This document shows, one piece after another, positions 17,397 to 26,393 of a stretch of 64,000 nucleotides of DNA. Position 1 is the stretch's first letter, and every line of letters starts with the position of its first letter. The notes beneath the pieces are model-generated. The model was given only the letters and a program-made list of their open reading frames with translations, made no database searches and was not told the origin of the DNA. The stretch lies in NCBI RefSeq assembly GCF_016495405.1, contig NZ_CP044522.1, positions 1,116,001-1,180,000 of the forward strand. The letters are read 5' to 3'. Made by a program: the position numbers and the translations under genes. This DNA is from Cobetia sp. cqz5-12. GTDB lineage: Bacteria > Pseudomonadota > Gammaproteobacteria > Pseudomonadales > Halomonadaceae.

Positions 17397-17428
17397 GCTC
17401 ACACAGAGCCAACATAGATGGAAATGCC

Positions 17429-18268
17429 ATGAAGGTCCAGAACGTAGATTACCGCTCGGCCGATGCAGCCGAAAAATTTGTCGAATCCCTGCGCACGACG
17501 GGCTTCGGTGTCATCCGCAATCATCCGATCTCTCATGAATTGGTCGAGAAGATCTACGCCGAATGGGCCGAATTCTTCTCCAGCGCCGACAAGCTTGACT
17601 GGCGCTTCGACCCCAAGACCCAGGATGGCCTATTCCCGGCAGATGTCTCCGAGACCGCCAAGGGTCATACGGCGCGTGACCTCAAGGAGTATTACCACAT
17701 CTACCCGTGGGGCAAGATTCCGGACAGCCTGCGCGAGAATGCCATGGAGTATTACCGCCAGGCCGAAGCCTTCGCGGCAGAGCTTCTGAGTTGGGTCGAG
17801 ACCCATTCACCTGCCGAAGTGGCTGAGCTCTACCGTGAACCGCTCTCCAACATGATCAAGGACAGCGGTCAGACACTGCTGCGCGTGCTTCACTACCCGC
17901 CGATGACCGGCAGTGAAGAGCCGGGCGCCGTCCGTGCCGCGGCGCATGAAGACATCAATCTGTTGACCGTGCTGCCGGCAGCCAACGAGCCGGGCCTGCA
18001 GGTGATGGACGTCAATGGCGAATGGATGGACGTGCCCTGTGATCCGGGCCAGCTGGTCATCAATGTCGGCGACATGCTCCAGGAGACCAGCGGCGGCTAC
18101 TTCCCGTCGACCACGCACCGCGTGATCAACCCGACCGGCGAGGGCTCCAGCCAGTCACGCCTGTCGCTGCCGCTGTTCCTGCATCCGCGTCCCGAAGTGG
18201 TACTGTCTGACAAGCACACGGCAGATTCCTACCTCAAGGAACGTCTGCGCGAGCTGGGTGTCATCTAG
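17429..18268 (+). CDS. 2-oxoglutarate/Fe(II)-dependent oxygenase, isopenicillin N synthase family
   Basis: A 279-residue soluble enzyme. The iron ligands are H173-x-D175 (HEDINLLT) and H230 (TTHRVINP); R244-x-S246 (SRLSLP) is the 2-oxoglutarate carboxylate site. The N-terminal TTGFGVIRNHPIS matches the DIOX_N domain of isopenicillin-N-synthase-like oxygenases. Substrate unknown; homologues are widespread single-copy genes. It has its own likely promoter and a hairpin after its end, so it appears monocistronic. Confidence 0.9.
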   Translation: MKVQNVDYRSADAAEKFVESLRTTGFGVIRNHPISHELVEKIYAEWAEFFSSADKLDWRFDPKTQDGLFPADVSETAKGHTARDLKEYYHIYPWGKIPDSLRENAMEYYRQAEAFAAELLSWVETHSPAEVAELYREPLSNMIKDSGQTLLRVLHYPPMTGSEEPGAVRAAAHEDINLLTVLPAANEPGLQVMDVNGEWMDVPCDPGQLVINVGDMLQETSGGYFPSTTHRVINPTGEGSSQSRLSLPLFLHPRPEVVLSDKHTADSYLKERLRELGVI

Positions 18269-18326
18269 CGCCGGTCCCGGCCTGGCTTTTGCTCTCGGGA
18301 CCGCTGAGGAGACTTCAGCTGATCCG

Positions 18327-18356
18327 ACGCCATCCGCGCCTGTGCGCGGGTGGCGT
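18327..18356 (+). terminator. Hairpin after the 2OG oxygenase gene
   Basis: ACGCCATCCGCGC / GCGCGGGTGGCGT, 13-bp stem with one T-G pair and a CTGT loop, followed by TGTCGTTT. Confidence 0.6.
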
Positions 18357-18468
18357 TGTCGTTTACGGGCGTGGCCTCTGGCGGCAGAAGGCTTGATTCA
18401 TCGGCGCCAAGACCGCATTGACTGTATTCGCAATCATGATCTGCCGCATCGCGGCTAAGGCTTTACTG

Positions 18469-18894
18469 ATGACCACATCGCCTGTTGTACAGGACACGCA
18501 TTCCAAGACCATGGGCTACCTGCTGTGGATCTTCGGTTTCCTCGGCGCGCACCGTTTCTACTATGGCAAGCCGGTCACCGGCACCCTCTGGCTGTTCACC
18601 TTCGGGTTGCTGGGCATCGGCTGGTTGATCGACCTGTTTCTGATTCCGGCGATGGACCGCGAGGCGGACTTCCGCTTTCGCGAAGGCCCGATCAATTATT
18701 CGCTGAGCTGGATTCTGCTCACCTTCCTGGGCGTGTTCGGCATTCACCGCATGTACATGGGCAAGTGGCTGACCGGCTTGCTCTACCTGTGCACCGGTGG
18801 GCTGTTCTTCATCGGTGTGCTGTATGACTTCTGGACACTCAATGACCAGATATCGCTGCGTCATGCCGAGCAGTCGCCGGCCACCCAGCGCTAG
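18469..18894 (+). CDS. TM2-domain membrane protein
   Basis: A 141-residue protein with two TM2 domains in tandem. Each has the pattern of a helix, G-x-H-R-[FM]-Y-x-G-K, then a second helix: FGFLGAHRFYYGK and LGVFGIHRMYMGK, with DLFLIP and YDFWTLND ends. TM2 proteins are small inner-membrane proteins of unknown function. The start at ATG 18469 (MTTSPVVQ) gives the usual length; no strong ribosome site distinguishes it from the longer frame starting at 18418. Confidence 0.85.
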   Translation: MTTSPVVQDTHSKTMGYLLWIFGFLGAHRFYYGKPVTGTLWLFTFGLLGIGWLIDLFLIPAMDREADFRFREGPINYSLSWILLTFLGVFGIHRMYMGKWLTGLLYLCTGGLFFIGVLYDFWTLNDQISLRHAEQSPATQR

Positions 18895-19021
18895 AGATCA
18901 CACCTGCGTTGCATCCAGCGGGACGGAAGTGACGTAGCAGGAAAGGCAGTGTCGATCTTTCGCATGTTCTAATGTGCTGAAGCTCGGATGTTTTCATCAA
19001 CATGACGACAAGGAAGTGAAC

Positions 19022-19447
19022 ATGATCTGGTTGAAAGCCTTCATCGCCGCCTTTCTGGCGACTCTCATCTTCCATCAGGGCCTCTTCGGGCTCTTCTATC
19101 TGGCCGATATCCTGCCCAAGGCGCCCTACAACATGACGCCTACCGGGCCGCTGGGCATCCCGTCAGTGCTCTCGCTGGCCTTCTGGGGCGGGCTGTGGGG
19201 ACTGCCGCTGTGGGCATTGGTGCGCCGCAGAACGGGCGTCAGCCATTGGCTGATCAGCCTTGTCTTCGGTGCAGTCGGCCCGACGGCCGTGGCCATGTTG
19301 GTCGTCTTCCCGCTCAAGGGAATCGAGGTAGCGCCGTTGATGGTGGTAGGTGGCCTGATCCTGAATGGCGCCTGGGGCATCGGCACCAGCCTGTTGATGC
19401 GTGTCCTGGGCGCGCGACCGAGTCCTGCGGCCCCGACCACAGCATGA
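19022..19447 (+). CDS. Conserved four-helix membrane protein of unknown function
   Basis: A 141-residue hydrophobic protein with about four helices; the loop between the first two carries ADILPKAPYNMTPTGPLGIP. Similar small proteins occur in many proteobacteria, but I do not recognise a named family. AAGGAAG lies about six bases before the ATG at 19022. Its stop overlaps the start of the ZIP-like gene (ATGATGG at 19444), so the two are translationally coupled and probably act together. Confidence 0.7.
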   Translation: MIWLKAFIAAFLATLIFHQGLFGLFYLADILPKAPYNMTPTGPLGIPSVLSLAFWGGLWGLPLWALVRRRTGVSHWLISLVFGAVGPTAVAMLVVFPLKGIEVAPLMVVGGLILNGAWGIGTSLLMRVLGARPSPAAPTTA

Positions 19448-20160
19448 TGGCATCGATTCCGTGGACCATGGTGGCGCTGGCCTGGGCTGCCGGGCTGTGC
19501 ATGCCGCTGGGTGGCGTGATCGCCCAGCTGGAGCGCAGCCACGAGAGTCACGTCAAGCGCAGTTGGCTGGCGGGGATCACCGCGCTCGGCGGCGGCATTC
19601 TGTTGGCCGCCGTGTCGCTGGTGCTGGTGCCGCATGCCATGCAGGCGCTGTCCATCGCGGCGCTGTTGGGGCTGTTCCTGCTGGGCGCGCTGATCTTCAT
19701 GCAACTGGACCGCTGGCTGGCGCGCGGTGGTGGTGCCAAGGGCCAGTTGCTGGCGATGCTGATGGACTTCATCCCCGAGGCGATCGCACTGGGCGCACTG
19801 GCCTCTGCCTCTCCCGCCGCGGCGATGCTGCTGGCACTGTTCATCGCGGTCCAGAACCTGCCGGAAGGCTTCAATGCCTACCGTGAGCTGGAAGGGGCCG
19901 GGCTGACTGCGCGTCAGGGGCTGGGGGCCTTCGTGATGCTGTCGCTGCTGGGCCCGCTGGCGGCATTGGCCGGCCATCTATGGCTTGCGGATGCGCCGAG
20001 CGTGCTGGGCGGGCTGATGGCCTTCGCCGCCGGTGGCATTCTCTATCTCGTCTTCCAGGATATCGCGCCCCAGTCACGGGTGGCGCATCACTGGTCACCG
20101 CCGTTGGGCGCCTCGTTGGGGTTCATGATCGGCATGCTGGGCGATCGCCTGGTCGGCTGA
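19444..20160 (+). CDS. ZIP-family-like metal permease, atypical
   Basis: A 238-residue, about seven-helix membrane protein. Helix segments MDFIPEAIALGA and VQNLPEGFNAYRE sit where ZIP transporters carry the HNFPEG and HE-x-x-HE metal-binding motifs. Both histidines of the usual pattern are replaced (Asp-Phe-Ile-Pro-Glu; Gln-Asn-Leu-Pro-Glu-Gly). The fold is therefore ZIP-like, but the classical binuclear zinc site is altered. It may use another ion or another function. It is coupled to the preceding small membrane protein. Confidence 0.8.
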   Translation: MMASIPWTMVALAWAAGLCMPLGGVIAQLERSHESHVKRSWLAGITALGGGILLAAVSLVLVPHAMQALSIAALLGLFLLGALIFMQLDRWLARGGGAKGQLLAMLMDFIPEAIALGALASASPAAAMLLALFIAVQNLPEGFNAYRELEGAGLTARQGLGAFVMLSLLGPLAALAGHLWLADAPSVLGGLMAFAAGGILYLVFQDIAPQSRVAHHWSPPLGASLGFMIGMLGDRLVG

Positions 20161-20177
20161 CGATCAGCTGACGATTC
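20156..20177 (+). repeat. 11-bp duplication over the ZIP-like gene stop
   Basis: GCTGACGATCA followed by GCTGACGATTC; the TGA stop (20158-20160) is in the first copy and is repeated in the second. Confidence 0.7.
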
Positions 20178-20258
20178 ACCGTGACGGGGCGGCACCAGCT
20201 GACTCGCCACGGCTCGAGACTTACACACCCTCCGTCATCTTCCCGATAGGGAGCTCGC

Positions 20259-20843
20259 ATGAGCAAGCACGCCAATGAAGGCAACCTCACGGGGTTGCTG
20301 GAAGAGCTGGACCGCGAGATCGAAGGGGATATCTCGCTGGGCGACATTCTGGAGCATTTCAATTCCCGGGGCTTCGGCCCCTTGCTGGTATTGCCTGCCT
20401 TGCTGGTACTGCTGCCGACCGGGGCGATCCCCGGCGTACCGACGACCTGTGCGCTGTTCATCGTGCTGATCGCGGGTCAACTGTTGCTGGGGCGCAAGAT
20501 GCCGTGGTTGCCACGCCGGTTGGCGCGCTTCAGTTTCGAGCATCAACGCCTGACCCATGGCGTCGAGCGGGCAAGGCCCTGGACGCGACGCCTCGATCGT
20601 CTGCTCAAGCCACGCCTGAGCTTCATGACCCGCGGCATTGCCTATCGCGGTATCGCGGCGCTGACCATCCTGCTGGCCACGGCCATGGTGCCACTGGAGC
20701 TGGTGCCCTTCGCCGCGGCCTTGCCGGCGGCAACCTTGATGCTGCTGGGGCTGGGGCTGATCGGGGAGGATGGCCTGGTCATCCTGCTGGCCTTGCTGGT
20801 GCTGTTGCTGGATATCGCCACGGGGTTCTGGCTGGTAGGTTGA
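20259..20843 (+). CDS. ExoD-family membrane protein
   Basis: A 194-residue protein of the ExoD family. It has an N-terminal acidic segment (LLEELDREIEGDISLGDIL), then helices including LLVLPALLVLLPTGAIPGVP, and a LARFSFEHQRL loop. ExoD was first described in rhizobial exopolysaccharide synthesis; its molecular role is unclear. AGGGAG precedes the ATG. It ends at a hairpin, so it is probably a one-gene unit. Confidence 0.88.
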   Translation: MSKHANEGNLTGLLEELDREIEGDISLGDILEHFNSRGFGPLLVLPALLVLLPTGAIPGVPTTCALFIVLIAGQLLLGRKMPWLPRRLARFSFEHQRLTHGVERARPWTRRLDRLLKPRLSFMTRGIAYRGIAALTILLATAMVPLELVPFAAALPAATLMLLGLGLIGEDGLVILLALLVLLLDIATGFWLVG

Positions 20844-20845
20844 AG

Positions 20846-20883
20846 GCTGCGTTGGTCGCTCAACAGCGACGCAGCGTATTTTA
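20846..20883 (+). terminator. Terminator-like hairpin after exoD
   Basis: GTCGCT / AGCGAC stem with CAAC loop, extended by GCTGC / GCAGC across a GTTG bulge and followed by GTATTTTA. Confidence 0.5.
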
Positions 20884-21144
20884 GGGGGCGAGGCTCGTAT
20901 TCTTGATGACGCAAGTTGGCTCTCGCATGCCATCAGTTGCGTGTTTCATGAGCGCGCCTGCGCTGGCGTGTAGCAACGCAGTAAGACAAAAGACTGAAGT
21001 GCACCATTCAGAGGCAAACCAGGCTGTCATCTTGAGGTGGATGGCTTTGCAGGCTGGCCGTGCTCGCCTAGACTGGTCGCCTGTTCAGTGCCATGGGGGC
21101 ACGAATTCGACTACTGAAGCGGGTCTGTCGCAAGGACGTTCGTC
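20884..21144 (+). other. Intergenic region upstream of the LysE-type exporter
   Basis: No supported gene. It holds the exoD terminator edge and the candidate promoter at 21046-21074; the short open frames across it show no family resemblance. Confidence 0.4.
21046..21074 (+). promoter_or_regulatory. Candidate promoter of the LysE-type exporter
   Basis: TTTGCA (21046-21051), 17-base spacer, TAGACT (21069-21074), 71 bases before the ATG at 21145. Confidence 0.4.
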
Positions 21145-21789
21145 ATGTTTGATTTCATCCAGTTCGATGCTGCCTTCTGGTCCTTCGTGGTGGCCATCAC
21201 CTTGCTGACGGTCACGCCCGGGGTCGACACCCTGCTGGTGATTCGCAATACCTCGCGCGGCGGCCTGTGTGATGGCGTGCTGACCAGTCTTGCGATCTGT
21301 GCCGGTCTCTTCGTGCACGCGCTGGTGTCGTCGGCGGGCATCTCGCTGATCCTGTTGCAATCGGCATGGGCATTCTCGGCCCTCAAGCTGGTCGGGGCGG
21401 GCTATCTGATCTGGTTGGGCATCAAGAGTCTCAAGAGTGCGCGGCGCGCGCGCGGGCTGAATGTCGACGTCACCGTGACACGTCAGCAGGTATCGTGCTG
21501 GCAGCCGCTGCGCGAGGGCTTCCTGTCCAATGTGCTCAATCCCAAGACGGTGGTGTTCTACATGGCCTTTCTACCGCAGTTCATCGCGCCGACCGACCCG
21601 GCCGTGCTCAAGTCATTGTGGCTGGCGGGTGTCCACTTCGTGATCGCCAATCTCTGGCAGATCAGCGTGGCGCTGATGGTCGGTGGTGCGGGGCGCTGGC
21701 TGGCAAGGCCGCGGGTCGCCTGCTGGATGGAAGGCATCACCGGATCCGTCATGGTGCTGCTGGGGGCACGGCTGGCGCTAGGTCGCTAG
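21145..21789 (+). CDS. LysE/RhtB-family amino acid exporter
   Basis: A 214-residue, six-helix membrane protein. Diagnostic stretches are LTVTPGVDTLLVIRNTSRGG near the N-terminus, GAGYLIWLGIKSLKSA in the middle and GFLSNVLNPKTVVFYMAFLP in the second half, all typical of the RhtB/LysE translocator family. Members export homoserine, threonine, lysine or similar compounds; the substrate cannot be read. It has its own likely promoter and is followed by two unrelated hypothetical genes. Confidence 0.93.
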   Translation: MFDFIQFDAAFWSFVVAITLLTVTPGVDTLLVIRNTSRGGLCDGVLTSLAICAGLFVHALVSSAGISLILLQSAWAFSALKLVGAGYLIWLGIKSLKSARRARGLNVDVTVTRQQVSCWQPLREGFLSNVLNPKTVVFYMAFLPQFIAPTDPAVLKSLWLAGVHFVIANLWQISVALMVGGAGRWLARPRVACWMEGITGSVMVLLGARLALGR

Positions 21790-21856
21790 GGATGAGCGGC
21801 CACTGCCAACATTGCAACGGAGCGCATGGGATGACGGTTCGTATCCTTGATGACAC

Positions 21857-22393
21857 ATGGATCCTGTGACATTGACTCTGGCGGCCTTTCTCAAGGTCGT
21901 CACGCACCTGGAGGCTCGGGATATCAGTGATGTCTACGATTCCCGCGTGCAGCAGGTACGGGTGCTTTACTACGGTTACACCATCGACTTCCGCCACCAG
22001 CTGTGGCGCATCGATGATGAGTCGGTCTGTGCACATCTGGAAAAGACCGGTACCGCCGTCGAGCAGCGCGAGTGCTCGCGCATGGCCAGCCGACTGTTCG
22101 TCGAGACCTGCCATGCCTTGCAGCGCCGGGGGCGGGCGGCGCATATCGACACCCGCACCATGTATTGCAAGGCCGCAGCGACCTTCAAGCCCCGGCGCGA
22201 CCCCTATGCGGGCATGACGCCTGCAGAGCGCAAGGCGCGCAAGGCGCTGGAAGCGGCGCATCGAGAAGCCGAGCAGGCCTGCAACCGCTACGTGCTGGAT
22301 GCCCTGTCCTCGAATTCTCTGGAGATCCTGCGCCTGCGGCAACGCTACTGCGACAAGAGCAATCGATTGGCAGCACGGCTCGAACAACAATGA
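21857..22393 (+). CDS. Hypothetical cytosolic protein, six cysteines
   Basis: A 178-residue protein without signal peptide or membrane helix; I do not recognise a family. It starts with VTLTLAAFLKVVTHLEARDI and contains six Cys spread over its length (in SVCAHL, RECSR, ETCHAL, MYCKA, QACNRY and RYCDK) and a basic Ala-rich helix (TPAERKARKALEAAHREAE). Codon use matches its neighbours. No clear ribosome site is seen. It lies between the LysE-type exporter and another hypothetical gene on the same strand. Confidence 0.6.
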   Translation: MDPVTLTLAAFLKVVTHLEARDISDVYDSRVQQVRVLYYGYTIDFRHQLWRIDDESVCAHLEKTGTAVEQRECSRMASRLFVETCHALQRRGRAAHIDTRTMYCKAAATFKPRRDPYAGMTPAERKARKALEAAHREAEQACNRYVLDALSSNSLEILRLRQRYCDKSNRLAARLEQQ

Positions 22394-22506
22394 TGCCCGG
22401 GCCGGTGCTGGCGCCTGTCCGGGCCAACGACAGCAGCGGTAAAGTGCTGCATTCATGACATGAAGACCGGCCCATCAAGGCTGGCATTGGCAGGGAACGC
22501 AATCGG

Positions 22507-23532
22507 ATGAGTCTTTCACATACCCTTCGTCGCCGTCTGGGCGGGTTGAGTGCCGTGGTGCTGGTGGTCGCCGGGATAGCGGCCTGGCTGTTCGCCGTCG
22601 ATGAGGGACGCTGGGTCGGCCGCGTGACCACGCGCCCCGAAACGCTGAATCTCGAGTCGGTGGAGCAGGGCAATCTGCCGGTCAATCAGTTCGTCTCGCT
22701 GCGCAATCACTGGGCGGTCTATCGCGAGCACACCGAGACCTTCCGCCTCGATGCCAACGCAGACGGTGGACGACGGATCGAGACGCTTTACTATCCTGTC
22801 ATCTCTGACATGAATCCCTATCTGCTGGAATTGGCCGGGCTGTCACGCGCCTTCGGGGGCATCGATGGCATCCCCTCGGAAGAATGGCCGCGCATCGAGC
22901 GCATGGGCGTGCTGGTGCGAACCGACTCCGTGCAGAGCCTGGAAAACGTGCCGCCGCTGATCGAGTTCCCCGATGGCCTGTTCGGCACCGTCTTGCACGC
23001 CGAGACGGACCTGCCGGGCGATGAGCGTTCTCTTTTGGCCGAGCGCTGGCCCGACATCGATCTGTCGCGTGTGATCATCATCAATGCCGGCCACCGCCCC
23101 GGCAATGTCTGGGCGATGATCGTCTATGGCGTGCTGGGCACGCTTTGCTGGGCACTGGCTGTCTGGTTGATGGTGCGACTGATGCGTACACCGCGCGTCA
23201 CGCGCTCCCAGCCTCTGGCCCATGCCGGCCGCGCGGCGTCGGAGCCGGTGGTGACGCAGGCAACCCCGGGCAGCGAGGCTGTGGGCGAGGGGGTATTTCA
23301 GTCCCATGACGACGCACCGCAGCCCCAGGGCGCGCCCGGCAAGCGTCAGGGCTGGCGTGGCAAGGGCGGCGACGAAGGACGACCCCTGAGCTATGCCGAG
23401 GCGCTGGGACGGTATACCCCTCAGCAGAAGCCGCCGTTCGGCAATGGTGTGGCTGCCTCGCGACCGAAAGAAGCCAAGGGCGAGAGCCAGTCCGGATCTT
23501 CGCCCGCCATCCGTCCACGTCGCGATGATTGA
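22507..23532 (+). CDS. Hypothetical two-helix membrane protein with periplasmic domain
   Basis: A 341-residue protein. Residues 13-30 form one membrane helix, followed by about 170 residues likely periplasmic (YREHTETFRLDANADGGRRI, YYPVISDMNPYLLELAGLS). A second helix around residue 200 (VWAMIVYGVLGTLCWALAVW) and a low-complexity cytosolic tail complete it. I do not recognise a family. It is immediately followed by a 12-bp tandem repeat that begins at the stop codon. Confidence 0.65.
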   Translation: MSLSHTLRRRLGGLSAVVLVVAGIAAWLFAVDEGRWVGRVTTRPETLNLESVEQGNLPVNQFVSLRNHWAVYREHTETFRLDANADGGRRIETLYYPVISDMNPYLLELAGLSRAFGGIDGIPSEEWPRIERMGVLVRTDSVQSLENVPPLIEFPDGLFGTVLHAETDLPGDERSLLAERWPDIDLSRVIIINAGHRPGNVWAMIVYGVLGTLCWALAVWLMVRLMRTPRVTRSQPLAHAGRAASEPVVTQATPGSEAVGEGVFQSHDDAPQPQGAPGKRQGWRGKGGDEGRPLSYAEALGRYTPQQKPPFGNGVAASRPKEAKGESQSGSSPAIRPRRDD

Positions 23533-23600
23533 CTGAACGAATGGCTGAACGAATGACTGAAAGAATGACTGAAAGAATGACTGAAAGAATGGCCGAAAGG
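23531..23600 (+). repeat. 12-bp tandem repeat, 5 good copies plus a decayed one
   Basis: Units of GACTGAACGAAT / GGCTGAACGAAT / three identical GACTGAAAGAAT, then a decayed copy GGCCGAAAGG. The array starts on the TGA stop (23530-23532) of the preceding gene. Confidence 0.9.
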
Positions 23601-23639
23601 TGCAATGAGTTCTGACGCCATGGGCCCTGATGCCATGGA

Positions 23640-23677
23640 AACGAAAACGCCAGCCCAATGGGGCTGGCGTTTTCGTT
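23640..23677. terminator. Bidirectional terminator before the lytic transglycosylase end
   Basis: Perfect 17-bp stem AACGAAAACGCCAGCCC / GGGCTGGCGTTTTCGTT with AATG loop; it serves both convergent genes. Confidence 0.85.
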
Positions 23678-23697
23678 GCTGGATGCTACTGCTCGGC

Positions 23698-25680
23698 TCA
23701 GCGGCGATCCACCAGAGCGGTGGTATAGCGCTGGCTGACTTCGCGGTCGCTGACCACCTTGACGCCCTCGCTGGTGCCCTTGGCCAGGCTTTCGAAGATC
23801 ACGCGGTAGGCCAGCACGGCCTTGACGTATTCACGGGTCTCCTTGAAGGGGATGCGCTCGACGAAGCGGTCGTATTCGCCCGGGGTGTCGGCGAGCCATC
23901 GATCGACGCGCCCTGGCCCGGCGTTGTAGGCCGCGGCGGCAGCCAGGCGGTTGCCGGAGTAGCGGTCGAGCATCTCGCGGATATAGGTGCTGCCAAGACG
24001 GATATTGGTGACCGGATCCCCCAGCGCCGCGTTGCTGGGCGTGGGCAGTCCCAGGCCGCGACTGACCTGAGCGGCGGTGCCCGGCATCAGCTGCATCAAA
24101 CCACGTGCGCCCACCGGCGAGGTGGCGGTGGGGTTGAAGGCGCTCTCGCGACGCGCAAGTGCCATCAGCATCCACGGGTCGACGCCGGCATCGGCACCGA
24201 AGCGCTGGAAGTCCTGCTGCCAGGCCGGCGGGAAGCGCCAGGAAAGGCCATCCCACAGCTGGCCACGGATGGTGGCGAAGACGGTCAGATCATACCACTG
24301 CTGCTGAAGCGCGTAGGCTGCCAGGCGGCGCGCCCCGGCGTCATCCGCCTGGGTGACGGCATTGAACCACTCGGAGCGAGCCAGACCGATCTCGTCGATG
24401 TTCATCAGCGCTCTGACGCGCTTGACGGCCGGCGTCGCGGCGACCTCGGCCAGTTCCGCGTCGGAGAAGTCCTGGTCATCGCGATTGAGCGAATAGGCCT
24501 GGCCGATACGGTCGGCGGCCAGGAAGCCGTAGAAGTTGCGCTCGGTCGCGGCGCGCGTCCAGGCGGCGCGTGCTTCCTGTGGGCGACCAAGGCTGTCATC
24601 GGCACGCCCCAGCCAATACTGGTAGCGGGCGTCGTTGCGGAAGCGGTCCGGCATCTTCAACACCCATTCACGCACCTGCGGCCAGTCGCCATCGCGCACC
24701 GCATTGCGCATGCGCAGATCGAACAGCTCCTCGTCATCGAGGATGGTCAGGCGCTGATCGACCCAGCCGCGGTTGTTGGGGATGTCGCGCACCAGTGAAT
24801 ACCAGGCCAGGTCGCGCTCGACGGTGTGGCGCTGCTCATCACTCATCGGCATGTGCGGGTTCACCTTGCGCCAGGCTTCCAGCGCGGCCTCGGTGTCGGC
24901 ACGCACGAAACCATGCATGGCGGCGACGCTCAAGGCGGCGAAGGCATGGCCGCCGTGGCCGAGGTTGGTCGGCAGGCGCGTGATGGCGGCAAAGTTGCCT
25001 TCAAGCTGCTCGCGCGCCGCGATGGCCCGCTGCCAGCTGCTGGGCAGCTGGCGCTCGAGATAGCTGACCATGCCACCCTGGCCGGCAGCCCAGGCGAGCA
25101 TGGCGCGCTCCCAGATGGCTTGATCATCAATCACGCCACGCTCGCGCAACGCCGAGAACAGCGGGTCACAGGCCGAGTCCTGCGAGCCGGACACATGCCA
25201 GAGCTTCAGGCCGCCTTGCGATGCGCTCGCGACATCATTGTCCAGCTGCGCCGTGTAGTAATAGCACTGGCGCTGCGCGCCGGCCGGCACGCCATCGCTG
25301 ACTTCCAGCAGGGCATCATGACGGCCGGTACGCCCGTAGGCGGAGATCGCCTGGCCTCGCATCCACTCGGCCAACGGCGAGTCTGCATGACGCTCGATGA
25401 AGGACAGTACTTCCGCGGCGGTAGCGTACGGCAGGCGGGCCTTGAGCTGGTGGTACTCGATATAGCCTTCCAGCACGTGGCCATTGACGGCGACCTGCTG
25501 AATCTCGTCGAAACGCTTGGCGCGTGCATCATCGAAGGCGGCGCGGAAGCTCTGGTCACTGGGAGTGGCGGCCTGCAGGGGCAGGCTCAGTCCCAACAAC
25601 AGGCCTAGGCCGGTGAGGTGCCGCAGCGCCGCGAAACGGCGGCTGCCACGGGGTCGGAGAGTTTGCTTGCCTGATGTCAC
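23698..25680 (-). CDS. slt: Soluble lytic murein transglycosylase
   Basis: Periplasmic enzyme that cleaves peptidoglycan glycan strands to 1,6-anhydromuropeptides. With GTG at 25680 the product is 660 residues: signal peptide ending LPLQA-A, a long alpha-superhelical U/L domain, then the lysozyme-like domain. Catalytic E512 lies in ARRESAFNP; VGARGLMQLMPGTA and AAAYNAGPGRV are the family motifs. The GTG was chosen because AGGAG (complement of 25687-25691) lies six bases upstream; a longer ATG start at 25764 would put 28 residues before a normal signal peptide. Confidence 0.94.
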   Translation of the reverse strand: MTSGKQTLRPRGSRRFAALRHLTGLGLLLGLSLPLQAATPSDQSFRAAFDDARAKRFDEIQQVAVNGHVLEGYIEYHQLKARLPYATAAEVLSFIERHADSPLAEWMRGQAISAYGRTGRHDALLEVSDGVPAGAQRQCYYYTAQLDNDVASASQGGLKLWHVSGSQDSACDPLFSALRERGVIDDQAIWERAMLAWAAGQGGMVSYLERQLPSSWQRAIAAREQLEGNFAAITRLPTNLGHGGHAFAALSVAAMHGFVRADTEAALEAWRKVNPHMPMSDEQRHTVERDLAWYSLVRDIPNNRGWVDQRLTILDDEELFDLRMRNAVRDGDWPQVREWVLKMPDRFRNDARYQYWLGRADDSLGRPQEARAAWTRAATERNFYGFLAADRIGQAYSLNRDDQDFSDAELAEVAATPAVKRVRALMNIDEIGLARSEWFNAVTQADDAGARRLAAYALQQQWYDLTVFATIRGQLWDGLSWRFPPAWQQDFQRFGADAGVDPWMLMALARRESAFNPTATSPVGARGLMQLMPGTAAQVSRGLGLPTPSNAALGDPVTNIRLGSTYIREMLDRYSGNRLAAAAAYNAGPGRVDRWLADTPGEYDRFVERIPFKETREYVKAVLAYRVIFESLAKGTSEGVKVVSDREVSQRYTTALVDRR

Positions 25681-25954
25681 CTGGGACTCCTGCGACTGTC
25701 GGTAAAGGGGGCGTGGACTGGCTGCGACCTTGTGGTGGCGGTTCAGTGCCCCGATGTTGAACAAGTGCCCCGATATTGGCTATCAGGGGTTGCCGATTCA
25801 GTAACGATAGTGGCTATCGTGGCAGTGGTCGGCGCTGAATAACAGCACCATCTGATACTGATAGTGAATTATCCGGGAGTACCATCGCGAATGTGCTGCC
25901 GCGCAGATGACAAGCTCAGTGAATGAAATTTGTGCTAACCGTGAGGAGGCCACT

Positions 25955-26287
25955 ATGGGCAAGGCATTATGGTTGACGCGATTGTTTGGCCGCCGACATG
26001 TGCTGGGCAAGGCAGGCGCCGCCTTGCGCACCATGGGGCCCTTGCTGCGCGACGTGGTGAGCGGACGTTATCGCCCGGTACCGTGGAAGGCGCTGGGGTT
26101 GGCGGCCGGCGCCTTCATCTATCTGGTCTCGCCGCTGGATCTGATCCCGGATCTGCTGGTGGGGCTGGGGATTCTCGATGATCTGGTGATCGTGACCTGG
26201 TTGCTCGGCAAGCTCGATGATGCGCTGGCCGACTATCGCCTGTGGCGTGGCGAGATCCCCGATCCCTCCGACCCTCCGACCCCGTGA
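25955..26287 (+). CDS. YkvA/DUF1232 membrane protein
   Basis: A 110-residue protein with the DUF1232 signature AFIYLVSPLDLIPDLLVGLGILDDLVIV in the centre (one to two helices) and a charged C-terminus. YkvA proteins are common small inner-membrane proteins of unknown function. GAGGAG precedes the ATG at 25955. A hairpin closes the unit. Confidence 0.85.
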   Translation: MGKALWLTRLFGRRHVLGKAGAALRTMGPLLRDVVSGRYRPVPWKALGLAAGAFIYLVSPLDLIPDLLVGLGILDDLVIVTWLLGKLDDALADYRLWRGEIPDPSDPPTP

Positions 26288-26349
26288 AGGCGTGCAGCGT
26301 GGAAATGCCATGCCTCTACCAGCCCTGACGCAGGCACTGGCCATTGGCC

Positions 26350-26380
26350 GCATGGCAGGGGTGCCGCGACCCTGCCATGC
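26350..26380 (+). terminator. Hairpin after the YkvA gene
   Basis: Perfect 11-bp stem GCATGGCAGGG / CCCTGCCATGC with a 9-base loop; no T-run. Confidence 0.5.
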
Positions 26381-26393
26381 TCGTGACACGCTA

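Noticed and set aside
23198..23605. Minus-strand frame with repeating SVILSVILSVI start
   Set aside because: It only reads through the 12-bp array after the hypothetical gene at 22507-23532 and mirrors that gene.
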